From NCBI GenBank assembly GCA_016932955.1, contig JAFGBV010000002.1:1-21737 (forward strand): a stretch of 21,737 bases of DNA, in the 5' to 3' direction. This DNA comes from Anaerolineales bacterium. Lineage in GTDB: Bacteria > Chloroflexota > Anaerolineae > Anaerolineales > UBA4823. Below, piece by piece: positions 16,301 to 21,737 of the stretch (position 1 is its first letter; every line of letters starts with the position of its first letter). A program made the position numbers and the translations under genes. A model generated the notes under the pieces. The model saw only the letters and a list, made by a program, of their open reading frames with translations. It was not told the origin of the DNA and did not search any database.

Positions 16301-16889
16301 CGTGAATCTGCTGGTGCTGGACACAGAAGTCTACTCCAATACCGGCGGGCAATCATCCAAATCCACCCCGCGGGCGGCTGTGGCTAAGTTCTCTGCCCAG
16401 GGCAAGGGCATCCCCAAGAAAGATCTTGGATTGATGGCCATGGCTTACGGCTATGTGTACGTGGCGCACGTTGCGATGGGTGCAAGCGATCAGCAAACTC
16501 TGAACGCTTTCCTTGAGGCTGATGCTTATGACGGCCCATCCATCATTATTGCCTACAGCCATTGCATTGCCCATGGCATTGACATGCGCAAAGGCCTGGA
16601 GCAGCAAAAGCTAGCTGTGCAAACTGGTTATTGGCCTTTGTACCGCTACAATCCAAACCTGTTAAGCGAAGGAAAGAACCCGCTCATCCTCGACTCCAAG
16701 GAGCCCTCTTTGCCCTTGGAACAGTATGTTTACAATGAGACGCGGTACAAGATGCTGACGCGCACCGATGAGGAGCGCGCAGAAACTTTGCTCAAGCTGG
16801 CTCAGCAAGATGTTCTCCAGCGCTGGAGCTTTTATAAGCAGATGGCCGCCATGCAATACGGCGAGAACAACCCAAGCAGCAGCGACTAA
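13332..16889 (+). CDS. nifJ: Pyruvate:ferredoxin (flavodoxin) oxidoreductase
   Basis: This is a complete single-chain PFOR of 1185 residues that converts pyruvate and CoA to acetyl-CoA, CO2 and reduced ferredoxin in the cytosol. The N-terminal pyruvate-binding motif YPITPSS contains Thr31. Domain II follows to about 390 and the gamma/CoA domain spans about 415-630. Two 4Fe-4S clusters are marked by Cys689, 692, 695, 699 and Cys745, 748, 751, 755. The proximal cluster ligands are Cys819, 822, 847 and 1078. The TPP-binding segment [12 protein letters not shown] starts at 969, and YSNTGGQSS follows near 1000. Length and all cluster ligands agree with the homodimeric enzyme of anaerobes. The ATG has GGAG upstream. 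The PyrD-like gene follows after 20 nt, so the two form one operon ending at the terminator at 17937-17971. Confidence 0.98.
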   Translation: MTKQLITLDGNEATAYVAHKTNEVIAIYPITPSSSMGEFADEWSAQKRPNLWGTVPLVMEMQSEGGASGAVHGALQAGALSTTFTASQGLLLMIPNMFKIAGELTPTVFHVSARSVACQALSIFGDHSDVMAVRSTGFGLIASCSVQEAHDFALISQAVSLEARVPFVHFFDGFRTSSEVAKIELIEDETMRAMINDELVQAHRGRALSPDRPVLRGSAQNPDVYFQGRETVNPFYQACPGIVKKYMDKFATLTGRSYHLFDYAGAPDAERVIVVMGSGAETAAETAHYLTEQGEKVGVITVRLYRPFSVESFINVLPKTVKTIAVLDRTKEPGAAGEPMYLDVITALKESNWPEPRVIGGRYGLSSKEFTPAMVKGVFDEMLKPTAKNHFMVGIMDDVTHNSIEYDADFSIESPSTVRCVFWGLGADGTVGANKNSIKIIGEETDNYAQGYFVYDSKKSGGNTISHLRFGPKPIRAPYLISKAQFVACHQFTFLERFDVLKYAMPGGVFLLNSIYEIDELWDHMPLETQKALIEKKLKFYVINAYDVAHQTGMGTRINTIMQTCFFAISGVLPREQAIEEIKKSIKKTYGKRGDIVVQKNYQAVDMTLANLHEVKVPEKITSTITRRPAVPDEAPEYVREVLGEIIALRGDDVPVSAMPVDGTFPTGTTKWEKRNIALEIPEWEPDLCIQCGKCVFVCPHAVIRAKVYDPQYLKDSPDSFKSLDAKFKEFPNTKYTIQVAPEDCTGCALCVEVCPAKDKTQVGRKALNMVAQPPIREQEARNWDFFLSIPDADRTMLNLRTLKNTQLLEPLFEFSGACAGCGETPYVKLLSQLFGDRILIANATGCSSIYGGNLPTTPWTFNKEGRGPAWSNSLFEDNAEFGMGMRLTLDKQTEYARELLPQLASVIGEDLTTALLNADQTSEAGIREQRERVALLKQRLQGKADPRVRDLLSIADVLVRKSVWILGGDGWAYDIGYGGLDHVIASGRNVNLLVLDTEVYSNTGGQSSKSTPRAAVAKFSAQGKGIPKKDLGLMAMAYGYVYVAHVAMGASDQQTLNAFLEADAYDGPSIIIAYSHCIAHGIDMRKGLEQQKLAVQTGYWPLYRYNPNLLSEGKNPLILDSKEPSLPLEQYVYNETRYKMLTRTDEERAETLLKLAQQDVLQRWSFYKQMAAMQYGENNPSSSD

Positions 16890-16909
16890 ACATGAGAGAA
16901 GGGAATACG

Positions 16910-17917
16910 ATGATGGTAGACCTGTCAACAACCTATCTTGGATTAAAACTTAGAAACCCCCTGGTGGCTTCTGCTTCTCCCTTGATGGAGAAGGTGGAGA
17001 ATGTTCAAAAACTGGAAGAGGCCGGCATTTCAGCTGTGGTGATGTATTCTCTCTTTGAAGAACAGATCATCCACGAAAGCCTGGAATTGGATCATTTCCT
17101 AAACCAGGGAACCGAAACCTTCGCCGAGGCGCTCACCTACCTGCCCACCGCGGGAAAATTTACCCTCAGCCCAGATGCATACGTTGAAACAGTGCGCAAG
17201 ACCAAGCAGGCTACCCATATCCCCGTCATCGGCAGCCTGAACGGCGTTTCGACAGGCGGTTGGATTCACTATGCCAAGAAGATCCAGGATGCCGGCACAG
17301 ATGCATTAGAGCTCAACCTGTATTACCTGCCCACTGATACCAACCTGACCGCGGCAGAGCTGGAAGATAACTATATTCGCCTGGTGAGTGATATCCGGCG
17401 CGAGATCAGCATCCCAATTGCTGTGAAACTCAGCCCGTTCTTTACTGCCCTGCCCAACTTTGCCAGACGGCTGACCGAGGCAGGAGCAAATGGGCTGGTG
17501 CTTTTCAACCGCTTCTACCAGCCCGACCTAGACCTGGATACGCTTGAGGTGGCGCACAACTTGACACTCAGCAATTCGAACGAGCTCCGCATGCCACTCC
17601 GCTGGATCGCGATCCTTTACGGGAAAGTGAAGGCAGACCTGGCATTGACCAGCGGTGTGCATACTCCCGAAGATGTGATCAAAGCAGTGATGGCTGGAGC
17701 CAGTGTGGCTATGACTACTTCTGCCCTGCTGATCCACGGAATTGGTAAAGCCAGCAAGCTTATCGAAGGCATCCAAGCCTGGATGATAGAGCACGAATAT
17801 GAATCCATAGAGCAGATGCGGGGCAGCATGAGCCAGGGCGCTGTGGCAGAGCCCGCTGCCTTTGAGCGTGCCAATTACATGAAGGTATTGAACTCGTATA
17901 ACCCCCTGTATAAGTAG
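16910..17917 (+). CDS. PyrD-like (dihydroorotate dehydrogenase-like) flavoprotein lacking the class 1 catalytic Cys
   Basis: The 335-residue protein has the FMN-binding TIM barrel of the dihydroorotate dehydrogenase family. It shows [10 protein letters not shown] near residues 17-26, IGSLNG near 105-110, VKLSPFF near 167-173, and a C-terminal phosphate-binding stretch [20 protein letters not shown]. Class 1 enzymes have N-x-S-C-P-N with the catalytic Cys. Here the corresponding segment is NLYYLP at 136-141, with Tyr in place of Ser and Cys. It is therefore unlikely to oxidise dihydroorotate by the usual mechanism and should not be called pyrD. The start is the ATG at 16910, with AGAAGGG upstream; an in-frame ATG at 16892 lies before that Shine-Dalgarno. 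It is co-transcribed with nifJ, so a flavin-dependent electron-transfer or repair role tied to PFOR is a reasonable inference. Confidence 0.88.
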   Translation: MMVDLSTTYLGLKLRNPLVASASPLMEKVENVQKLEEAGISAVVMYSLFEEQIIHESLELDHFLNQGTETFAEALTYLPTAGKFTLSPDAYVETVRKTKQATHIPVIGSLNGVSTGGWIHYAKKIQDAGTDALELNLYYLPTDTNLTAAELEDNYIRLVSDIRREISIPIAVKLSPFFTALPNFARRLTEAGANGLVLFNRFYQPDLDLDTLEVAHNLTLSNSNELRMPLRWIAILYGKVKADLALTSGVHTPEDVIKAVMAGASVAMTTSALLIHGIGKASKLIEGIQAWMIEHEYESIEQMRGSMSQGAVAEPAAFERANYMKVLNSYNPLYK

Positions 17918-17936
17918 AGAAAATATCTCGCGAACA

Positions 17937-17971
17937 AAAACAGGTGATGAGCGATGCCCATCACCTGTTTT
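17937..17971. terminator. Bidirectional intrinsic terminator after the nifJ operon
   Basis: A 13-bp perfect stem (arms 17937-17949 and 17959-17971, 9-nt loop) is flanked by A-runs on one side and T-runs on the other. It can stop transcription from nifJ on the plus strand and from infA (ending at 18012) on the minus strand. Confidence 0.88.
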
Positions 17972-18011
17972 GATTCCAGAATGGAAATTTCAAGGGGTGA
18001 GAGATTGAGAG

Positions 18012-18260
18012 TTAAGCTTCCGGATATTCTACAGGGGCTTTTTTGTGGCGATAGACAATGCGCCCACGCGTCAGATCGTAAGGAGACATCTCCACACGCA
18101 CGCTATCGCCAAGAAGAATACGAATGTAATACTTTCGCATCTTGCCAGAGAGATACGCCAACACTTCGTGACCTGTCTCCAATCTGACCTTGAATTGCGT
18201 CCCCGGCAAGGCTTCAACCACCGTGCCTTCAACAACAATTTTATCATCATCTTTCGCCAT
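18012..18260 (-). CDS. infA: Translation initiation factor IF-1
   Basis: The 82-residue product is a single OB-fold protein that binds the ribosomal A site during initiation. The sequence follows IF-1 closely: [53 protein letters not shown] and GRIVYRHK. It carries about ten extra C-terminal residues (KAPVEYPEA) relative to the usual length of about 72. GGGAGG lies 6 nt before the ATG. It follows rpsU by 29 nt and so depends on the rpsU promoter and leader. In many bacteria infA sits in the spc/alpha ribosomal protein cluster. No such genes are adjacent here, so it may be a second copy or a relocated one. Confidence 0.96.
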   Translation of the reverse strand: MAKDDDKIVVEGTVVEALPGTQFKVRLETGHEVLAYLSGKMRKYYIRILLGDSVRVEMSPYDLTRGRIVYRHKKAPVEYPEA

Positions 18261-18289
18261 AGATACCTCCCGTCAAATCATCCAAAAGA

Positions 18290-18487
18290 TTATTCATAAT
18301 CCGGGTGCTGCTTGCGGCGGAAACGCCGGATCGCCTTCTTCTTTTGGATGCGGCGCAACTCACTCTTCGATACAAACCAGCGCTTGCGGCGTACCGTGCT
18401 CAAAATGCCGCTTTTGGCAACCTTTTTGCGAAAGCGCTTGAGCAACTGGTCTTGCGACTCATTCGGGCGCAGATTAACCGTGGTCAA
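18290..18487 (-). CDS. rpsU: Small ribosomal subunit protein bS21 (TTG start)
   Basis: This 65-residue, very basic protein carries the bS21 signature: VNLRPNESQDQLLKRFRKKV, then a run of Arg/Lys to the C-terminus (KKKAIRRFRRKQHPDYE). It binds the 30S platform near the 3' end of 16S rRNA. The open frame extends to a GTG at 18496, but that GTG is inside the Shine-Dalgarno AAGGAGGTGA and could not be used with it. The TTG at 18485-18487 lies 5 nt after that ten-base element, and the protein then begins TTVNLRPNES, as usual for the family. The gene is transcribed from the promoter at 18661-18689 through a leader with an internal terminator, and is followed by infA. Confidence 0.95.
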   Translation of the reverse strand: MTTVNLRPNESQDQLLKRFRKKVAKSGILSTVRRKRWFVSKSELRRIQKKKAIRRFRRKQHPDYE

Positions 18488-18492
18488 TTTTC

Positions 18493-18502
18493 TCACCTCC
18501 TT
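18493..18502 (-). promoter_or_regulatory. Ten-base Shine-Dalgarno that fixes the rpsU start
   Basis: AAGGAGGTGA on the minus strand matches ten bases of the canonical anti-Shine-Dalgarno complement. It lies 5 nt upstream of TTG (18487-18485) and contains the upstream in-frame GTG, so it selects TTG as the start. Confidence 0.8.
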
Positions 18503-18527
18503 ACCTTTGCAAAAGTGAAGTGCTCAC

Positions 18528-18566
18528 AAAAAAAAGCCCGGCTGACGTTCCCACTCTCAGCCGAGC
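18528..18566 (-). terminator. Intrinsic terminator inside the rpsU leader (attenuator)
   Basis: The minus strand shows a 10-bp stem with one G-U pair (arms 18557-18566 and 18536-18545, 11-nt loop) followed by eight T (18528-18535). It lies between the promoter and rpsU, with no room for another promoter after it, so transcripts must read through it. Confidence 0.82.
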
Positions 18567-18660
18567 CAAGTGATGGTCTGCACATTGATTACAAATCGGT
18601 CGAGTGTCCTAATCCACCATCCTATTAATAAGCAAGAGCACTTCGCAGAACGTCGGCTGA

Positions 18661-18689
18661 ATTTTAACCGATGAGGAAAATTCTGTCAA
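18661..18689 (-). promoter_or_regulatory. Sigma-70 promoter of rpsU-infA
   Basis: On the minus strand TTGACA (18684-18689) and TAAAAT (18661-18666) are separated by exactly 17 bp. This is the best promoter in the window. The predicted start is near 18654. Confidence 0.82.
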
Positions 18690-18740
18690 ACGCTGGCAAG
18701 AAACTGGCGAAGATATCTTGGGTAAAAACCAACTTTCAGC

Positions 18741-19127
18741 CTATAAGCGCTCCTCCACCCGGAGCGAAATCCAGGTCCACAGCAACCCAGCGAGATCACC
18801 CAACCAAAAGGCCAGGATAATCCAAGATGTCAACCCGCTGAGCCAAAATCCAAGCACAAAAAAGATCGCCACGCCTCGCGTGGCAAGAGTCCATTTAAAA
18901 AACGGAACAAGATTATGACGTGCGGCCTGGATGTAAAAGAAACCCATGAAGATCAGGAGCATCCCTACCAGGCGGATCCAGACATCATTCGTTGGCGGGA
19001 GGTTCACCAGTTCCAGCAACGTGTTGGGGGAAAAAATTAGCAGAACGCCAAGCAAAGCAATGTAAACACCAAAGTAAAAGACGCTTTTCGCGGAACGTGA
19101 CATGGCTGCAAGATCGTGATTACCCAT
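18741..19127 (-). CDS. Small four-helix membrane protein of unknown function
   Basis: The 128-residue protein (ATG at 19127) has four hydrophobic helices, at roughly 17-35, 51-70, 80-98 and 101-119. The motif NLPPTNDVWIRLVGML sits before helix 2, and the C-terminus is basic. The start is uncertain. The ATG at 19127 overlaps the upstream YhhN-family stop by 8 nt, and an ATG at 19103 lies 16 nt after that stop and directly before the conserved-looking part. Neither has a clear Shine-Dalgarno. A TTG at 19145 is less likely. No family is recognised. It is probably co-transcribed with, and translationally coupled to, the YhhN-like gene. Confidence 0.72.
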   Translation of the reverse strand: MGNHDLAAMSRSAKSVFYFGVYIALLGVLLIFSPNTLLELVNLPPTNDVWIRLVGMLLIFMGFFYIQAARHNLVPFFKWTLATRGVAIFFVLGFWLSGLTSWIILAFWLGDLAGLLWTWISLRVEERL

Positions 19128-19794
19128 ATTGCGCAACCGCCCCAATCAGGATGGCAACCTGCCCAAAATGATAGGTGATCATGAGTAAGACCCGCGCATA
19201 GCGAAAAGGAGAAACAAATTTGTTCCATGCCAGGAATGTATCCGAGGCTGCAAAAGAGGTTGCCCCTAAACCTACCAGCAATGCTGGGACAAAATCCCAA
19301 TCCAGGTTAAAGCTGGCGCTCATGGCAGAGAACACCATAATGCTGATGGTCAGTATATAGATGGTCACAGGGATTGTGAGACGCCGTAAACCTTTACTGC
19401 GCAAACCGTCTAGAACGCGCCACCCCACTCTAAGCACCAATGCCAGGATAGCAACACCTAAAACCAATGAGTAAAGCCCAAAAGATGGGAGAGGGGAGTT
19501 AAAAGCAACAATGTAGCTCAGATGAGCCAGCAGAAAAGAAGCCAGCCCCAGTGCAAATCCCGGTCGTTCCCAGCGCAGGAGCAAAAAGATATCGCCCATA
19601 AGCGAGAAAAATGCCCCGATGGTGAACCACAGCAGGTTCTTCTGACCCAGGCTACTACCTAAGATCAACCAGGCGATGATTAAGATCATTACACCAGGCT
19701 TGGCAAAATATTCCACCTTGCGCCAGCGTTCCCCCACTGCTACCCACTCGACCACCGCCACGACCAGGGCCGCGACCAACACTGCATGGTGCAT
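19120..19794 (-). CDS. YhhN/TMEM86-family membrane protein (possible lysoplasmalogenase)
   Basis: This 224-residue polytopic protein has about seven or eight helices. It shows the spaced motifs of the YhhN family: YFAKPGVM near 29-36, LMGDIFLLL near 65-73, ASFLLAHLSYI near 83-93, a Ser-Asp pair in FAASDTFLAWNKF, and YHFGQVAILIG near the C-terminus. The eukaryotic relative TMEM86 and some bacterial members hydrolyse the vinyl-ether bond of lysoplasmalogen; whether this one does is not shown by the sequence. The start is the ATG at 19794, with GGAGG 5 nt upstream. An ATG at 19806 and the longer open frame to 19929 precede that site. A perfect 8-bp-arm palindrome lies just upstream and may control it. 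Confidence 0.85.
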   Translation of the reverse strand: MHHAVLVAALVVAVVEWVAVGERWRKVEYFAKPGVMILIIAWLILGSSLGQKNLLWFTIGAFFSLMGDIFLLLRWERPGFALGLASFLLAHLSYIVAFNSPLPSFGLYSLVLGVAILALVLRVGWRVLDGLRSKGLRRLTIPVTIYILTISIMVFSAMSASFNLDWDFVPALLVGLGATSFAASDTFLAWNKFVSPFRYARVLLMITYHFGQVAILIGAVAQYG

Positions 19795-19808
19795 AGTATC
19801 CTCCATCT

Positions 19809-19832
19809 TACAATTTATATATACAAATTGTA
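19809..19832. promoter_or_regulatory. AT-rich palindrome upstream of the YhhN-like gene
   Basis: TACAATTT (19809-19816), an 8-nt AT-rich spacer and AAATTGTA (19825-19832) form a perfect inverted repeat 15 nt before the start codon. It overlaps plausible -10 sequences, so it could be a repressor operator. No regulator gene is adjacent. Confidence 0.4.
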
Positions 19833-20065
19833 CTTGATAGACCGGAAGGAATGCTGAGGAATAATGATTAAGGTTCCAGAAAACAAATGCCCCACCATTG
19901 ACAGGGCGGGGATGAACGGCAAGTCCCAATGATCCTTAAATCACTGCACGGCGACTATTATTTTGGGTAAAATATGCAATACGCTGTAACCTTTTGGTTG
20001 CTAGGGCATCTAACTTTTTGAAGACCCCCCAAACTCAACCTTATGGATGGATATAGAGACCATGA
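19833..20065. other. Intergenic stretch without a recognisable gene
   Basis: No convincing coding frame, promoter pair or RNA gene is seen. Short frames on both strands lack ribosome-binding sites and family motifs. The stretch leads into the decayed gene remnants that follow, so it may hold further unrecognisable debris. Confidence 0.5.
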
Positions 20066-20068
20066 CCG

Positions 20069-20185
20069 TACCGCCGAAAAAGCATTCAATTTAGAGACGT
20101 ATATGTCAGCCGTGATACTGCTGCCGCTCGCGATATGGTTTGACGTTCTGGACAAATGGGCGTCCCTGTCATTGATATCGGCGGG
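20069..20185 (+). pseudogene. Remnant of a glutaredoxin-like gene
   Basis: In one frame the plus strand reads IQFRDVYVSRDTAAARDMV (20084-20140), a stop at 20141, then RSGQMGVPVIDIGG (20144-20185). The pattern VSRDxxAAxxMV-x-RSGQMGVPVI is the C-terminal half of NrdH/YruB-type glutaredoxins, including the cis-Pro of GVPV. The N-terminal half with the CPYC site is missing or unrecognisable, and there is an in-frame stop in the middle. No start codon with a Shine-Dalgarno precedes it. It lies upstream of two living thiol-redox genes, so the original locus may have been a three-gene redox cluster. The family match is from memory and the decay is visible directly. Confidence 0.6.
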
Positions 20186-20206
20186 TTATGGTACGGAGCC
20201 TTTTGA

Positions 20207-20473
20207 GCCTTAGGTGTGGCGTTGATACAGCCGACGACGGTTATCTCTGCTTTTGTGGCTGACCTGACCGATTCGACAATCTGGGTGGGGGGCCTTGCCA
20301 TAGTGCTGACTGTGGCTGGGGCTTTGCCGCAGCTTTTTGTTGTCCGCTGGCTGGACCCCATCGTTTTCAAGAAGCCCTACTTACCGGGAGCCATTTATCC
20401 GCCTGTTCTGAGTTGGGGGACGCTGGCATATCCAATATCCACAATTTGGGGCGGCAGAGGCGCTTGTATATAG
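20207..20473 (+). pseudogene. Remnant of an MFS transporter N-terminus
   Basis: In the same frame as the glutaredoxin remnant, after a stop at 20204-20206, the sequence reads ALGVALIQPTTVISAFVADL, then TIWVGGLAIVLTVAGALPQL and FKKPYLPGAIYPPVLSWGT, ending at a stop at 20471-20473. This looks like helices 1-3 of a major facilitator superfamily transporter. Such proteins have about 400 residues, so over three quarters is gone. The in-frame GTG at 20216 has no ribosome-binding site and falls inside the first helix. It is best read as a truncated fragment joined to the glutaredoxin remnant by deletion, not as an 85-residue gene. Confidence 0.6.
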
Positions 20474-20520
20474 AAGACTGGACAAACCTCAAACAATAAA
20501 AAACTCAAGGAGATCATTAA

Positions 20521-20862
20521 ATGCTTCAAACCAATCTGGAACACGTCAACACCAAGGAAGAACTGCAAGCCTTAATCGAAAACAACGAAAAGGTTGCTGT
20601 TTGTTGCGGAAGAATGGGCCCGATGTGCATTCCCGTCTACGATATTTTCGAAATCTATCGAGACGAATATCCAGATATTCAATTCCGGGATATGGATTTC
20701 GACATTCCCGATGCTGCAGTCATCAGGCGCCTGCCAGATTGCAGAACTTTCAACGGACTGCCGTTTACCATTTATTACCGTAATGGCAAGGTGGTGAAAG
20801 CAACTTCTAGTATTCAAACGGCAAAACAAGTAAAAGATGTTATCCATGAGGTCTTTGCGTAG
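20521..20862 (+). CDS. Atypical thioredoxin-like protein without a CxxC motif
   Basis: The 113-residue product has the thioredoxin length and order: helix 1 (residues 10-22), strand KVAVCC, the active-site region CCGRMGPMCIPV (28-39), a long helix, strand IQFRDMDFD, and the cis-Pro loop GLPFTIYYRNGK with Pro81. In the place of WCGPC it has R-M-G-P-M-C, so both canonical Cys positions are Met. The nearby cysteines are Cys28, Cys29, Cys36 and Cys74. If it is a thiol-disulfide carrier it must use a different pair, such as Cys29 with Cys36. AAGGAG lies 8 nt before the ATG. Thioredoxin reductase follows after 63 nt, which strongly suggests that this is its partner. Confidence 0.85.
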   Translation: MLQTNLEHVNTKEELQALIENNEKVAVCCGRMGPMCIPVYDIFEIYRDEYPDIQFRDMDFDIPDAAVIRRLPDCRTFNGLPFTIYYRNGKVVKATSSIQTAKQVKDVIHEVFA

Positions 20863-20874
20863 TATTTGCATCTT

Positions 20875-20908
20875 AGGTCTGACAGGCTTGCAAATGCCTG
20901 TCAGACTT
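20875..20908. repeat. 13-bp hairpin between the thioredoxin-like gene and trxB
   Basis: Arms 20875-20887 and 20896-20908 (core GTCTGACAGGC / GCCTGTCAGAC) with an 8-nt loop form a stable stem with at most one G-U pair. It is followed by GTAAGG, not a T-run, so it looks more like an intercistronic or dispersed palindrome than a terminator. The trxB Shine-Dalgarno lies just after it. Confidence 0.65.
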
Positions 20909-20925
20909 GTAAGGAAATATACGGG

Positions 20926-21737
20926 ATGAGCAAGGATACCCATCAATTTGATCTAATCATTATCGGAGCCGGACCCGCGGGACTGGCTGCCGCCATTTAT
21001 ACAGCACGCGCCTCTGTTTCAACCTTGGTCATAGATCAGGCCTCAGCCGGTGGCCAGGTGAAGACCACCCACCAGGTTGCCAATTACCCGGGCTTTGTCG
21101 AGCCTATTGCCGGGTACGAACTGGCGCGCAATATGCGCAAACAGGCAGAAAAGTACGGCGCCAGGCTTAAACTGGCCAACAATATCACTGCCATCGATCT
21201 GGTTGGAAAAGAAAAATGGGTAAAGATAGATGATGATATCTATACCGCGAGATATGTCATTATCGCCACAGGTTCATCTCCCCGTCTGTTGAATGTTCCA
21301 GGTGAACAGGAATATAAAGGCAGCGGGATTTCTTACTGTGCGACTTGCGATGGAGAGTTCTTTATAGACAAGGATATCATCGTGGTAGGCGGCGGAAACA
21401 GCGCCATGGAAGAATCTCTGCTACTTTTGCAGTTTGTAAATTCCATCACAGTGATTCATCAATTCGATACCCTGCAAGCAGAAAAGATCACCGCCGACAG
21501 GATAATACAGCACCCCAAGGTCAATATTTTATGGTCGCATGAGCCGCGTGGATTTGAGAAAAAAGGCGAAAAGATGCTCATCTTGGCAGAAAATCTGAAG
21601 ACCAAGGAACAGATCACATTGGAACGTGACGGCGTTTTTATCTTCATCGGCATGCTTCCCAGCGTCGATTTATTCCGCGAAACTCCTCTGCAATTCACCA
21701 CGCAAGGTTACATTGTAACCAACGAAAATATGGAAAC
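20926..21737 (+). CDS. trxB: Thioredoxin reductase (3' end cut by window edge)
   Basis: The 270 visible residues of about 305-310 form an NADPH-dependent flavoprotein disulfide reductase. The FAD-binding GAGPAG is at 14-19, GGQVKTTHQVANYPGF near 45-60 is the usual FAD/substrate stretch, the redox-active CATC is at 138-141, and the NADPH-binding GGGNSAMEE begins at 155. The missing part is the C-terminal FAD-closing segment. The ATG follows AAGGA by about 10 nt. It is downstream of the atypical thioredoxin-like gene, which may be its electron acceptor. The NADPH domain lacks the HRR-type motif after strand 2 that often marks strong NADPH preference (here IHQFDTLQ), so its cofactor and electron donor may differ from the standard enzyme. 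Confidence 0.95.
   Translation, partial: MSKDTHQFDLIIIGAGPAGLAAAIYTARASVSTLVIDQASAGGQVKTTHQVANYPGFVEPIAGYELARNMRKQAEKYGARLKLANNITAIDLVGKEKWVKIDDDIYTARYVIIATGSSPRLLNVPGEQEYKGSGISYCATCDGEFFIDKDIIVVGGGNSAMEESLLLLQFVNSITVIHQFDTLQAEKITADRIIQHPKVNILWSHEPRGFEKKGEKMLILAENLKTKEQITLERDGVFIFIGMLPSVDLFRETPLQFTTQGYIVTNENME

Larger units (their letters stand above)
18488..18654 (-). ncRNA. Structured 5' leader of rpsU-infA (candidate cis-regulatory RNA)
   Basis: The predicted transcript begins near 18654. It contains several complementary segments: GAAGTGCTC (18636-18644) with GAGCACTTC (18517-18525), a perfect 9-bp pair that flanks the terminator; GACGTTC (18648-18654) with GAACGTC (18544-18550), which intrudes on the terminator loop and 3' arm; and GATGGT (18616-18621) with ACCATC (18572-18577). 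The first two pairs cross, so together they would form a pseudoknot. The leader probably switches between termination and read-through. Autoregulation by bS21 or IF-1 is inference. Confidence 0.55.

Noticed and set aside
18587..18601. GACCGATTTGTAATC on the minus strand resembles the anticodon arm of tRNA-Thr(UGU)
   Set aside because: No acceptor stem, T-arm or proper five-pair anticodon stem surrounds it. It is part of the rpsU leader. The likeness could reflect mimicry but there is no support for a tRNA gene.
20216..20473. 85-residue intact small membrane protein starting at GTG 20216
   Set aside because: It begins inside the first MFS helix without a Shine-Dalgarno, and the same frame upstream carries other gene debris, so a remnant is the better reading.

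Overview
The window looks like chromosomal DNA of an anaerobic Chloroflexota bacterium, most probably of the Anaerolineae type. This rests on recognition, not on a database search: a full-length pyruvate:ferredoxin oxidoreductase beside a PyrD-like flavoprotein, a 'glutamate mutase L'-like ATPase set among uncharacterised membrane proteins, a zinc-ribbon protein carrying many P-D-W-L-S motifs, and bS21 and IF-1 sequences of the type I associate with that phylum. No rRNA gene, intact tRNA gene, CRISPR array or insertion sequence was found.

Layout. (1) 1-3440, minus strand: a protein with a cyclic-nucleotide-binding domain and two membrane-plus-PH-like modules, then def (peptide deformylase), then recF, which runs off the left edge. 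(2) 3509-5010, plus strand: a phosphoglucomutase/phosphomannomutase divergent from the first group. It converges on region 3 at a perfect 18-bp bidirectional terminator (5023-5067). (3) 5089-13045, minus strand: eight tightly packed or overlapping genes forming one probable operon of unknown function. In transcription order they are a small helical protein, a DUF6754-like membrane protein, a polytopic membrane protein, the zinc-ribbon/DWLS-repeat membrane protein, a second polytopic membrane protein, a MutL-like ASKHA ATPase, a protein with barrel-sandwich-like and SH3/KOW-like segments, and a Thr/Pro-rich envelope protein with a sorting-signal-like tail. (4) 13332-17917, plus strand: nifJ and a PyrD-like flavoprotein that lacks the class 1 catalytic cysteine, ending in a bidirectional terminator. 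(5) 18012-18689, minus strand: rpsU-infA, transcribed from a near-consensus promoter through a structured leader of about 165 nt that contains an intrinsic terminator, so attenuation or autoregulation is likely. (6) 18741-19794, minus strand: a small membrane protein and a YhhN-family protein. (7) 19795-20520: a decayed stretch with remnants of a glutaredoxin-like gene and an MFS transporter. (8) 20521-21737, plus strand: an atypical thioredoxin-like protein without a CxxC motif, followed by thioredoxin reductase, which is cut by the right edge.

How the parts work together. Regions 4 and 8 are redox modules: pyruvate oxidation to acetyl-CoA with reduced ferredoxin, and an NADPH-to-disulfide relay. 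Region 5 is translation. Region 3 has no assignable pathway, but its gene order implies an envelope-associated assembly with a cytosolic ATPase, and it is the best candidate here for an undescribed system. A recurring regulatory feature is an extended -10 element (TGnTAnAnT) placed exactly 6 nt before an ATG, which predicts leaderless mRNAs for at least two genes.
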